Source: Pseudomonas sp. NC02
GTDB lineage: Bacteria > Pseudomonadota > Gammaproteobacteria > Pseudomonadales > Pseudomonadaceae
Direction of reading: 5' to 3'
NCBI RefSeq assembly: GCF_002874965.1
Contig: NZ_CP025624.1
Coordinates: 3,286,001 to 3,350,000 of the forward strand
Length of the DNA stretch: 64,000 nt
Shown: positions 43,601-51,096 of the stretch, in pieces
How the letters are laid out: each line of letters starts with the position of its first letter
How positions within the stretch are numbered: position 1 is the first letter of the stretch
Notes under the pieces: model-generated
What the model was told of the DNA's origin: nothing
The model's input: the letters and a program-made list of their open reading frames with translations, nothing else
Databases searched by the model: none
Position numbers and translations under genes: made by a program

Positions 43601-44231
43601 GGTCGTTCAAGGCGGCCACAGGAATGGGATTCTGGTACGCGAGAAAGTCCAGGACGCTCTTTGTCTGCGTGACTTGCGGCTGATCGCCGAGGTGGTGGGC
43701 GTGGTTCATCGCAAGCAGGCGCAACTGAGTTTGCTGGTTCTGGTCCAGCGGTGCAGGCCAGGACAAGGCACCGCCCAGGTCACCGAAAGGGTGGGCGGCG
43801 ATCCTGACGGTCGCTTCCAGTTTCAGCTTGAGCAACTCGGCCTTGGAGGTTGGCAGAGGCACCCCGTTGGCATTCAGGAATGCCTCCAGGCTTTGGTTGA
43901 CCCTGGTCCCCATGTCCAGGGTGTTGTGATGGGACGAGTCCGGATGAATGGCCATTTGTGTGAGCTTCAGGACGGACTGTACATAGGGGGCGGTGTCGTA
44001 GTCTTGCAGGGCCGGGGCTGCGAGGTTGATGGCGTCCAGCAGGTTCTGCCAGTTCTGCCGGTCGGCCATGGGCTGTTTCAGCACATCGGAGCGGCTGGCG
44101 GCTGATGCTGGCGCTGCTGCAACGGCAGGGGGCGTGGCTGGCTGGGGGCTCAGGGACGATGCCCCGGAAGCAGGGGAGGAAGAGAATTGGGGCGCAGGCT
44201 GTTGCACGGAGAGGTGGCTGACATTTTGCAT
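40665..44231 (-). CDS. Putative type III effector/toxin with C-terminal YopT-like (C58) cysteine protease
   Basis: This 1188-residue protein has no signal peptide. Residues 1-50 are Ser/Pro/Ala/Gln-rich like type III secretion signals. A long helical body follows, including a hydrophobic stretch about 720-790 (DLQLDLLGFVSLSSSK, then Gly/Leu-rich). The last ~190 residues contain a papain-like triad: Cys1017 in GGECGVLANAMAY, His1105 in TPVHAMTAGVIV and Asp1124 in WFYFDPNFG, the order and flanks of YopT/C58 peptidases. Codon use is visibly more A+T-rich than the neighbours. A hrp-box-like motif lies 72 bases upstream. Contact-dependent or insect toxins with this domain are the alternative. Confidence 0.68.
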   Translation of the reverse strand: MQNVSHLSVQQPAPQFSSSPASGASSLSPQPATPPAVAAAPASAASRSDVLKQPMADRQNWQNLLDAINLAAPALQDYDTAPYVQSVLKLTQMAIHPDSSHHNTLDMGTRVNQSLEAFLNANGVPLPTSKAELLKLKLEATVRIAAHPFGDLGGALSWPAPLDQNQQTQLRLLAMNHAHHLGDQPQVTQTKSVLDFLAYQNPIPVAALNDPAKILEFLLSSPEGQLMGQALQRGLNGIETKNSHYDYLLAAISAQMDPESIQAPQRNKLAGFDVASEEHWGKPASAIVNGLSAHLSSKGRTSPEMAQAGAYVLLARTSPEFLIKDIPASVTYGSPAWVNLAVAAASIEAQSPGSVPNMTFAQVMLKAESAALAEPAVTQSAQRAALIDWAVANGVISKQPNDAYSPDQLEAIRVEFTQQVDERMKASTLLETDIPSRKAIALAQLKERFGEDVPFEKKALTVKDTRQQQFGVPLYDPNRAPAGLHSLLDIAMSGLGDYTWESKDPDITQALEGQSLKFDVNATFQKQFEASIKSLNDGVATTVKHLIASLPLEDRKNIEQGNLTFYQPSVYQLGPNLVTSLFKPIKNELLIQVEGGTEPVTYRLDIKNGSIKKVTPQDFSASTWELAIEENRIKKFDASEASEPERSASTDTNPLPPNSFATARTQYIAEAFVENLDLGNEDVVKQAKGATTYDKQMETELKVTHFFLDLIPFKSAIANFTKGNYLEGAIDLQLDLLGFVSLSSSKAAQAGTKALSAGAKALNVAKKIGVATIGALNPVGGLGDLLLGGAGLINRGGKFVVEKSINGLNKLKGAAGSHDLLKAAGKEHGVAAIGTIKLADQTVEASAVLNKGEWYAYDALKKQPYGPPLKGFTPQTVSVQDNVESFWEYFVGGPATKAQNTPSKQLSNSFKATQEHARTTSHDAYMRGYNNGVVDDIPGYSGSMDIAELMELALKPNRSPEEIGALAQSIGKKRSEVGLKNYEFYKAEIERIPGIKLRGMPQNFYLSQVDTVTGGECGVLANAMAYAVSVGKQDEYIDKLFIAAATKETNPKSARFIKDMSEAQDHFRKRPHSAEVVTQKSYQAIIDDLANATTSKTLIIATPVHAMTAGVIVEGGTRKWFYFDPNFGLVNFPTEDAMKKGMKESLANSKTPLIPGAFGTPTNPEYTVSTFKASENQSRVHGLVYGSL

Positions 44232-44303
44232 CGGTGGGTACCTGTTTTATTAGGAGATACGCGCCTTTTCCGAGGAGGTTCCCTGTTCCCCACGGCACCC
44301 CTT

Positions 44304-44332
44304 TGGGTGGGGCGGCCCACACACAACGTTCC
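44304..44332 (-). promoter_or_regulatory. hrp-box-like (HrpL sigma) promoter motif upstream of the effector gene
   Basis: On the minus strand GGAACG (44327-44332), a 16-base spacer and CCACCCA (44304-44310) match the hrp-box consensus GGAACC-N15/16-CCACNNA at nine of ten fixed positions. It is oriented toward the effector-like gene whose ATG is 72 bases downstream. No hrpL gene is in the window. Confidence 0.5.
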
Positions 44333-44511
44333 AGGCTCACTTCGGTTCCCATGTAAGAAGGAAAGTCAATTGCCGAGTGTTAAAAACACATCCATTCGTC
44401 TATTTATCAATGGGTTATGTAATCCATGTCGCTACGGGTAGCAGAAAAATAGCGCTCAGGCGCAACTTTGGGGCAAACTCCTCGTTTTTCCGTATTGGCC
44501 AAGGCATGCCC

Positions 44512-47500
44512 ATGACTCCCGCGTCGTCTGTCGATGAGAAAAGCTTCCGTAAATTGCTGGGCCGCAACGTCGCACTGCCGTTGGGCGTTGGCGTGCTCAG
44601 CGCGGTGTTTTTCGTCGTTCTGATCACCTACCTGTTGTCGGTGATCCAGTGGGTCGAACACACCGACCGGGTAATCAACAATCTCAACGAAACCTCGAAA
44701 CTGACCGTGGACCTGGAAACCGGCATGCGCGGCTTCCTGATTACCGGTGACGAGCATTTCCTCGACCCGTACGAAGTGGCCAAGCCGCGGATCATTTCCG
44801 ACTTGCGCAACTTGCAGGCACTGGTGGCGGACAATCCGGAGCAGGTGGACCGGCTCAAGCGTCTGGAATCGTTGCAACAGGCGTGGAACACCTACGCCCA
44901 GTCGATGATTGACATGCAGCGGCAAAACGGCGATTACCGCACCGCCGTGAAAGCCGGGCGTGGCAAGAGCCTGACGGACGAGATTCGCAAGGAGTACGAC
45001 CGGGCGGTGGCGATGGAGCAACAGTTCCGCATCACCCGCAATGAAGACGTTACCCGTACCACGATCATCAGCGTCACCTTGTACCTGGTGTTTGTGCTCG
45101 GCCTGAGTGGCTTCCTGGCGTATGTCGGCCGAAAGAATCTTTTAGAACTTTCAAACAGTTACAGCGAAAACCTGATGTCGCAGCAGAGGATCGCCAAGCG
45201 CCTCGAGCAGCAAGCCTGGTTGCGCAACGGCCAGACCGAGCTGGCCGAGCAGGTCCTTGGCCAACTGACGCTGAACCTGCTGGGGCGCAACATTTTGCAG
45301 TTCTTTGCCCAGTACATGGGCTCGGCGGTGGCGGCGTTGTACGTGCGTGAAGAGCACGGCGGCCTCACACGCGTGGCGACCTATGGCTTCTCCCGCGAGC
45401 AGGAGCAGCAGGAACAGTCGATCTACAACGACGAAGGCATCGTCGGCCAATCGGCCCGGCAGGACCGCCTGATTCGCCTGGACGATGTGCCGGTGGATTA
45501 CTTCAAGGTCAGTTCCGGCCTCGGCGAAGGTGCGACCCGCAGCGTGCTGGTGGTACCGACCAGCGATGATGGCCGGGTCAACGGGGTGATCGAACTGGGT
45601 TTCCTTCGTGCACTCGATGACCGTGATGTCGAACTGCTGGAGTTGATTGCCGACAACATCGGCACCTCCATCGAAGCCGCGCGTTATCGCCAGCGCCTGC
45701 AGGAAGTGCTGGCCGAAACCCAGCAGCTCAATGAAGAGCTGCAAGTGCAGCAGGAAGAGCTCAAGACGGCCAACGAAGAGCTGGAAGAACAGTCGCGCAT
45801 CCTCAAGGAGTCCCAGGCCCACCTGGAAACCCAACAGGCGGAGCTGGAGCAGACCAACGAACAATTGGCCGAACAGACCCAGACCCTGGCCGAGCAGCGC
45901 GATGCCATGGACCAGAAGAACGTCCAGCTCAACCGCGTACAGATCGAGCTGGAAGAGCGTGCCGACGAGTTGCAGCGCTCCAGCAAGTACAAGTCCGAAT
46001 TCCTCGCCAACATGTCCCACGAGCTGCGCACGCCGCTGAACAGCTCGTTGATCCTGGCCAAGTTGCTGGCGGAGAACCCCCAGGAAAACCTCAGCGCCGA
46101 ACAGGTCAAGTTCGCCGAGTCGATCTACTCGGCCGGTAACGACTTGCTCAACCTGATCAATGACATCCTCGATATCTCCAAGGTCGAAGCCGGTAAGCTG
46201 GAAATGCGCCCGGAGAACACCAGCGTTGCGCGCCTGGTGGATGGGCTGCGCGGCATGTTCGAGCCGCTGGCGGCCGACCGCAAGCTCGGGTTCCAGGTGG
46301 AGGTGCAGGAAGGCTCGCCACACATGCTGTTCACCGACCGCCAGCGCCTGGAGCAGATTCTGAAGAACCTGCTGTCCAACGCCATCAAGTTCACCGAGAA
46401 AGGTGAGGTCAGCCTGTCGGTATCCCGGGCACCGGGGGAGGGCATCGCCTTTACCGTACGCGACTCGGGGATTGGCATCGCTCCGGACCAGCAGGAAAGC
46501 ATCTTCGAGGCCTTCCGCCAGGCCGATGGCACCACCAACCGTCGTTACGGCGGCACCGGCCTGGGCCTGTCGATTTCCCGGGACCTGGCGAACCTGCTGG
46601 GCGGCTATATCAGCGTCACCAGCGAACCTGGCCAGGGCAGTATCTTTACCCTGGTGGTGCCTGAGCACTATGTAGAGCGTGACGAAGACACCCCGGCGCT
46701 GGAACAGCCGCGCGCGGTAGTCCCTGTGCCTGCACCGGCGCCGATCAAGGTGTCGCCGATGCCGATCGCCCACGAAGCGCAGATCCCGCGCTTTATCGAT
46801 GACCGCGACAAGGCTCCGTTCGCCACGCGTTGCATCCTGGTGGTGGAAGATGAGCCCAACTTTGCCCGCATCCTCTTCGACCTCGCCCATGAACTGGGTT
46901 ACCACTGCCTGGTGGCCCATGGCGCAGACGAAGGCTACGCCCTGGCGGAACAGTACATTCCCGACGCGATCCTGCTGGACATGCGCCTGCCGGACCATTC
47001 CGGCCTGACCGTGCTGCAACGGCTCAAGGAACATGCCGGGACCCGCCATATCCCGGTGCACGTGATTTCCGTGGAGGACCGCGTCGAAGCCGCCATGCAC
47101 ATGGGCGCCGTGGGCTATGCAGTCAAGCCGACCACCCGCGAAGAGCTCAAGGACGTGTTCGCCCGCCTGGAAGCCAAGCTGACGCAGAAGGTCAAGCGTG
47201 TGCTGCTGGTGGAAGACGATGACCTTCAGCGAGACAGCATTGCCCGCCTGATCGGCGACGATGATATCGAGATCACCGCCGTAGGCTTCGCCCAGGAGGC
47301 CCTGGACCTGCTGCGCACCCACATCTACGACTGCATGATCATCGACCTCAAGCTACCGGACATGCTCGGCAACGAGCTGCTCAAGCGCATGTCCATCGAG
47401 GACATCTGCTCGTTCCCGCCGGTGATCGTCTACACCGGGCGCAACCTGACCCGCGATGAAGAGGCCGAACTGCGCAAGTATTCGCGCTCGATCATCATCA

Positions 47501-48009
47501 AGGGCGCGCGTTCCCCCGAGCGCCTGCTGGACGAGGTGACACTCTTTCTGCACAAAGTCGAATCGCAGTTGTCCCATGAACGCCAGACAATGCTCAGGAC
47601 TGCCCGCAGCCGCGACAAGGTGTTCGAGGGCCGCAAGATCCTGCTGGTGGATGACGATGTACGCAATATCTTCGCCCTGACCAGTGCCCTGGAGCACAAG
47701 GGCGCGATTGTCGTGATCGGCCGTAATGGCCGCGAGGCGATCGAGAAACTCAATGAAGTCGATGACATCGACCTGGTACTGATGGACGTGATGATGCCGG
47801 AGATGGACGGGTACGAGGCCACCGCCTTGATCCGCCAGGACCCGCGCTGGCGCAAGCTGCCGATCATCGCGGTGACGGCCAAGGCCATGAAGGACGATCA
47901 GGAGCGCTGCCTGGCGGCAGGCTCCAACGATTACCTGGCCAAGCCCATCGACCTGGACCGGTTGTTTTCATTGATTCGCGTGTGGCTACCCAAGATGGAA
48001 CGGATTTAA
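44512..48009 (+). CDS. Hybrid sensor kinase: CHASE3-GAF-coiled coil-HisKA-HATPase-three receivers
   Basis: From ATG 44512 (AAGG seven bases upstream) the product is 1165 residues. Two membrane helices bracket a CHASE3-like sensor (TDRVINNLNETSKLTVDLETGMRGFLITGD). A GAF domain follows, then an 80-residue Gln/Glu-rich coiled coil (~404-484). HisKA has H503 in SHELRTPLNSSL, HATPase has NLLSNAIKF, DSGIGI and GGTGLGLSI. Three receivers have D823, D945 and D1092. The architecture is known in Pseudomonas and Myxococcus-like multi-step relays. CheR starts right at its stop, so kinase and methyltransferase are coupled. Confidence 0.9.
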   Translation: MTPASSVDEKSFRKLLGRNVALPLGVGVLSAVFFVVLITYLLSVIQWVEHTDRVINNLNETSKLTVDLETGMRGFLITGDEHFLDPYEVAKPRIISDLRNLQALVADNPEQVDRLKRLESLQQAWNTYAQSMIDMQRQNGDYRTAVKAGRGKSLTDEIRKEYDRAVAMEQQFRITRNEDVTRTTIISVTLYLVFVLGLSGFLAYVGRKNLLELSNSYSENLMSQQRIAKRLEQQAWLRNGQTELAEQVLGQLTLNLLGRNILQFFAQYMGSAVAALYVREEHGGLTRVATYGFSREQEQQEQSIYNDEGIVGQSARQDRLIRLDDVPVDYFKVSSGLGEGATRSVLVVPTSDDGRVNGVIELGFLRALDDRDVELLELIADNIGTSIEAARYRQRLQEVLAETQQLNEELQVQQEELKTANEELEEQSRILKESQAHLETQQAELEQTNEQLAEQTQTLAEQRDAMDQKNVQLNRVQIELEERADELQRSSKYKSEFLANMSHELRTPLNSSLILAKLLAENPQENLSAEQVKFAESIYSAGNDLLNLINDILDISKVEAGKLEMRPENTSVARLVDGLRGMFEPLAADRKLGFQVEVQEGSPHMLFTDRQRLEQILKNLLSNAIKFTEKGEVSLSVSRAPGEGIAFTVRDSGIGIAPDQQESIFEAFRQADGTTNRRYGGTGLGLSISRDLANLLGGYISVTSEPGQGSIFTLVVPEHYVERDEDTPALEQPRAVVPVPAPAPIKVSPMPIAHEAQIPRFIDDRDKAPFATRCILVVEDEPNFARILFDLAHELGYHCLVAHGADEGYALAEQYIPDAILLDMRLPDHSGLTVLQRLKEHAGTRHIPVHVISVEDRVEAAMHMGAVGYAVKPTTREELKDVFARLEAKLTQKVKRVLLVEDDDLQRDSIARLIGDDDIEITAVGFAQEALDLLRTHIYDCMIIDLKLPDMLGNELLKRMSIEDICSFPPVIVYTGRNLTRDEEAELRKYSRSIIIKGARSPERLLDEVTLFLHKVESQLSHERQTMLRTARSRDKVFEGRKILLVDDDVRNIFALTSALEHKGAIVVIGRNGREAIEKLNEVDDIDLVLMDVMMPEMDGYEATALIRQDPRWRKLPIIAVTAKAMKDDQERCLAAGSNDYLAKPIDLDRLFSLIRVWLPKMERI

Positions 48010-48825
48010 TTGGAACGAAGCACTGACATCGAACTGCGCTTGTTGATTGAGGCGATTTACCTCAAGTACAGCTACGACTTTCGCGACTACTCCGGCGCTT
48101 CGGTCAAACGCCGCGTGGCCCATGCGTTGCGTCAGTTCGACTGCGCCACCATCTCGGCCTTGCAGGAACGGGTGCTGCATGACCCGACGGCGTTCATGCA
48201 GTTGCTGCAGTTCCTGACGATTCCGGTCAGCGAAATGTTTCGCGACCCCTCGCACTTCCTGGCGATTCGCAAGGAAGTGGTGCCACTGCTCAAGACCTAC
48301 CCGTCGATCAAGATCTGGATCGCGGGCTGCAGTACCGGGGAGGAGGTGTATTCCATGGCCATCCTGTTGCGTGAGGAAGGCCTGCTGGAACGCACCATCA
48401 TCTACGCCACCGACATCAATCCCCGGTCCCTGGAAAAAGCCAAGCAGGGGATCTTTTCCCTCGAGAACATCCGCGCCTACACCCACAACTACCAGCAGGC
48501 CGGTGGCCAGCGTTCGTTTGCCGATTACTACACGGCGGCTTACGATCATGCGATCTTCGACAAGACCCTGCGGGAGAACGTGACGTTTGCCGATCACAGC
48601 CTGGCGACCGACAGCGTATTCTCCGAAACTCAATTAATTTCCTGTCGCAACGTATTGATTTACTTCAATAAAAAGTTGCAGGATCGGGCGTTTGGACTGT
48701 TCCATGAGTCGCTGTGTCATCGCGGCTTCCTGGTGCTGGGCAGCAAGGAAACCCTGGATTTTTCCGCCTACAGCAAACAGTTCGAACCCCTGGTCAAGCA
48801 AGAACGGATCTACCGAAAATTATGA
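48010..48825 (+). CDS. CheR-type protein-glutamate methyltransferase
   Basis: The 271-residue product starts with TTG directly after the kinase stop. The N-terminal helical domain (SGASVKRRVAHALRQFD) is followed by the FLTIPVSEMFRDPSHF substrate segment and the SAM-binding domain (IWIAGCSTGEEVYSMA, YATDINPRSLEKAKQGIF, ISCRNVLIYF). CheR methylates glutamates of chemoreceptors with S-adenosylmethionine. No receptor gene is present; together with the adjacent CheB it may modify the hybrid kinase's Glu/Gln-rich coil (inference). Confidence 0.9.
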   Translation: MERSTDIELRLLIEAIYLKYSYDFRDYSGASVKRRVAHALRQFDCATISALQERVLHDPTAFMQLLQFLTIPVSEMFRDPSHFLAIRKEVVPLLKTYPSIKIWIAGCSTGEEVYSMAILLREEGLLERTIIYATDINPRSLEKAKQGIFSLENIRAYTHNYQQAGGQRSFADYYTAAYDHAIFDKTLRENVTFADHSLATDSVFSETQLISCRNVLIYFNKKLQDRAFGLFHESLCHRGFLVLGSKETLDFSAYSKQFEPLVKQERIYRKL

Positions 48826-49421
48826 ATGAAGCTACTGCCAGCCCGGTATCCGGGATCGAGGCCATTGTGATCGGCGCTTCCGCGGGCGGTGTCGAGGCAT
48901 TGCTGAGCATTTTTGGCGAGCTGCCGGCGAGCTTCGGCCTGCCGATCATTACCGTGCTGCATTTGCCGGACGAGCGCCGCAGCCAGTTGGCGGAAGTGTT
49001 TGACCGACGCGTATCGATGAAGGTGGTGGAGGCCCGCGACAAGGAAGTGATCCAGCCCGGTACCCTGTATTTTGCCGGCCCCGGTTATCACCTGTCGGTG
49101 GAGCACGACCGCAGCCTGTCACTGAGCCAGGAGGACCGCGTGCACCATTCCCGCCCGGCAATCGACTACCTGTTTGATTCAGCCGCCGATGTCTACGGCA
49201 AGGGGTTGCTGGCGATTTTGCTGACGGGGGCCAACCAGGACGGCGCCCGGGGCCTGGCCCACGTCAAGCAGAGCGGCGGTACCACGGTGGTGCAGGACCC
49301 TTTGGAGGCCCGCGTCGCCGTGATGCCCCGGGCCGCCCTGGCGCTGCATGAACCTGACCATATCCTCACCTTGAGCCGCATCGGCACCTTGCTGGCTTCC
49401 CTGGAATCCTCCCCATGTTAA
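48822..49421 (+). CDS. CheB-type methylesterase catalytic domain (no receiver)
   Basis: The ATG at 48822 overlaps the CheR stop (ATGA). The 199-residue protein is the esterase domain only: catalytic Ser20 in GASAGGVEAL, His47 in VLHLPD and Asp140 in LTGANQDG. It removes methyl groups from glutamates (and deamidates glutamines). Lacking the receiver domain that normally gates CheB, its activity could be controlled by partner proteins such as the receivers of the neighbouring kinases. The next kinase starts inside its last codons (7-base overlap). Confidence 0.9.
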   Translation: MNEATASPVSGIEAIVIGASAGGVEALLSIFGELPASFGLPIITVLHLPDERRSQLAEVFDRRVSMKVVEARDKEVIQPGTLYFAGPGYHLSVEHDRSLSLSQEDRVHHSRPAIDYLFDSAADVYGKGLLAILLTGANQDGARGLAHVKQSGGTTVVQDPLEARVAVMPRAALALHEPDHILTLSRIGTLLASLESSPC

Positions 49422-50608
49422 GTACTGTCCAGGCCAAACTGCTGATCGTCGACGATCTGCCGGAAAACCTGCTGGCCCTTGAAGCGCTGATCAAGCGCGA
49501 GGACCGCCAGGTCTATAAGGCATTGAGCGCCGACGAGGCCTTGTCGCTGCTGCTGGAGCACGAGTTCGCCATGGCCATTCTCGACGTGCAGATGCCGGGC
49601 ATGAACGGATTCGAGCTGGCCGAGCTGATGCGCGGCACCGAAAAGACCAAGAACATTCCCATCGTGTTTGTCAGTGCTGCCGGCCGTGAGCTCAACTATG
49701 CGTTCAAGGGCTACGAAAGCGGCGCCGTGGATTTCCTGCACAAGCCGCTGGATATCCACGCGGTCAAGAGCAAGGTCAACGTATTCGTTGACCTGTACCG
49801 CCAGAGCAAGGCGATGAAGCAGCAGGTTGAAGCCCTGGAGCAAAGCCGGCGCGAGCAGGAAGCCTTGCTCACGCGCTTGCAGGCCACCCAGGCCGAACTG
49901 GAGCAGGCCGTGCGCATGCGCGATGACTTCATGTCGATCGTCGCCCACGAAGTGCGCACGCCCCTCAACGGGCTGATCCTGGAAACTCAGCTGCGCAAGA
50001 TGCACCTTGCCCGGGGCAACGCCGCGGCGTTTACCCTGGACAAGATGCACGCCATGGTCGACCGCGATGAGCGGCAGATCCAGAGCCTGATTCGCCTGAT
50101 CGAAGACATGCTCGACGTGTCGCGCATTCGCACGGGCAAGCTGTCGATCCGCCCCGGTCGCTTTGACCTCACGCAACTGGTGCACAACCTGCTGGAAAAT
50201 TTTGCGCCGCAGGTGGCGGCGGCGGAGTCTTCGGTGGCCTGGGTCCAGGAAGGGCCGGTGGTAGGCAACTGGGATGAATTCCGTATCGAGCAGGTGGTGT
50301 CCAACCTGTTGACCAACGCCTTGCGCTACGGGGCCAAGAGCCCGGTGGAAGTGCGGGTGTACGCCGAGCATGGCGAAGCGCGGGTAGAAGTACGTGACCA
50401 CGGGATCGGCATCAGCGAAGACAACCAGAAACGTATTTTCCAGCAGTTCGAGCGCGTGTCGGCCAACCATGCCGTGGCGGGCCTGGGCCTGGGGTTGTTT
50501 ATCTCCGAGCAGATTATCGCGGCCCACGGCGGGACCATTGAAGTGGAAAGCCGGATAGGCGAGGGCGCGTTGTTCCGCGTCTGCCTGCCCCTGGAGGCCG
50601 GGGCATGA
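49415..50608 (+). CDS. Receiver-histidine kinase (REC-coiled coil-HisKA-HATPase)
   Basis: This 397-residue cytoplasmic kinase begins with a receiver (VDDLPEN, D57 in AILDVQMPGMNG, DFLHKPL lysine) and a coiled coil (~130-170). HisKA follows with H178 in SIVAHEVRTPLNGL, then HATPase with NLLTNALRY, RDHGIGIS and GLGLGLFI. The receiver-first order means its kinase activity is probably set by phosphorylation from another kinase, such as the upstream three-receiver hybrid. It overlaps cheB by seven bases. Confidence 0.9.
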   Translation: MLSTVQAKLLIVDDLPENLLALEALIKREDRQVYKALSADEALSLLLEHEFAMAILDVQMPGMNGFELAELMRGTEKTKNIPIVFVSAAGRELNYAFKGYESGAVDFLHKPLDIHAVKSKVNVFVDLYRQSKAMKQQVEALEQSRREQEALLTRLQATQAELEQAVRMRDDFMSIVAHEVRTPLNGLILETQLRKMHLARGNAAAFTLDKMHAMVDRDERQIQSLIRLIEDMLDVSRIRTGKLSIRPGRFDLTQLVHNLLENFAPQVAAAESSVAWVQEGPVVGNWDEFRIEQVVSNLLTNALRYGAKSPVEVRVYAEHGEARVEVRDHGIGISEDNQKRIFQQFERVSANHAVAGLGLGLFISEQIIAAHGGTIEVESRIGEGALFRVCLPLEAGA

Positions 50609-50686
50609 AATCAATCGCAAATCCGACGCAACCTCTGCGTGACCCCATGGTCGTATCAGCAGCAATTGACCGGACAAAGGCTTCCC

Positions 50687-51064
50687 ATGAGTGAAGATGC
50701 ACAAGATGTTGTACTGATCGTCGAAGATGACGAATCGATTATGTTTGTGTTGGGCGAGTACCTGGCGGGCCTGGGGTATCGGGTGTTGAAGGCGATTGAC
50801 GGTGAGCAGGCGTTTGAAATCCTGGCCACCAAGCCGCACCTGGACCTGATGGTGACCGACTACCGCCTGCCTGGCGGCATTTCCGGGGTGCAGATCGCCG
50901 AGCCTGCGATCAAGCTGCGACCGGAATTGAAAGTGATCTTCATCAGCGGTTACCCGCAGGAGATTCTCGACTGCAACAGCCCGATCACGCGCAATGCGCC
51001 GATCCTGGCCAAACCGTTTGACCTGGATACGTTGCAGGAACATATCCAGCGGCTGTTGGCTTAA
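50687..51064 (+). CDS. Stand-alone CheY-like receiver protein
   Basis: From ATG 50687 (AAAGG site) this 125-residue single receiver has IVEDDESI, phospho-acceptor D58 in MVTDYRLPGGISG, ISGYPQ and LAKPFD. No output domain. It closes the plus-strand signalling operon (kinase, CheR, CheB, kinase, receiver), 78 bases after the preceding kinase, and ends at a hairpin shared with the convergent KaiC/kinase operon. Confidence 0.88.
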   Translation: MSEDAQDVVLIVEDDESIMFVLGEYLAGLGYRVLKAIDGEQAFEILATKPHLDLMVTDYRLPGGISGVQIAEPAIKLRPELKVIFISGYPQEILDCNSPITRNAPILAKPFDLDTLQEHIQRLLA

Positions 51065-51072
51065 CGTCTTGA

Positions 51073-51096
51073 GAAGAGGGAGCACACTCCCTCTTC
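51073..51096. terminator. Hairpin between convergent signalling operons
   Basis: A perfect 10-base stem (GAAGAGGGAG / CTCCCTCTTC) with a CACA loop lies nine bases after the receiver stop and touches the stop codon of the opposing hybrid kinase. It has no strong T-run, so it may be a weak or bidirectional terminator. Confidence 0.7.

Noticed and set aside
45151..47322. 723-codon frame antisense to the hybrid kinase
   Set aside because: Shadow of the kinase codon bias; no recognizable motif.
51073..51096. Strong Rho-independent terminator
   Set aside because: The stem is perfect but there is no T-run on either side, so it is listed only as a hairpin with moderate confidence.
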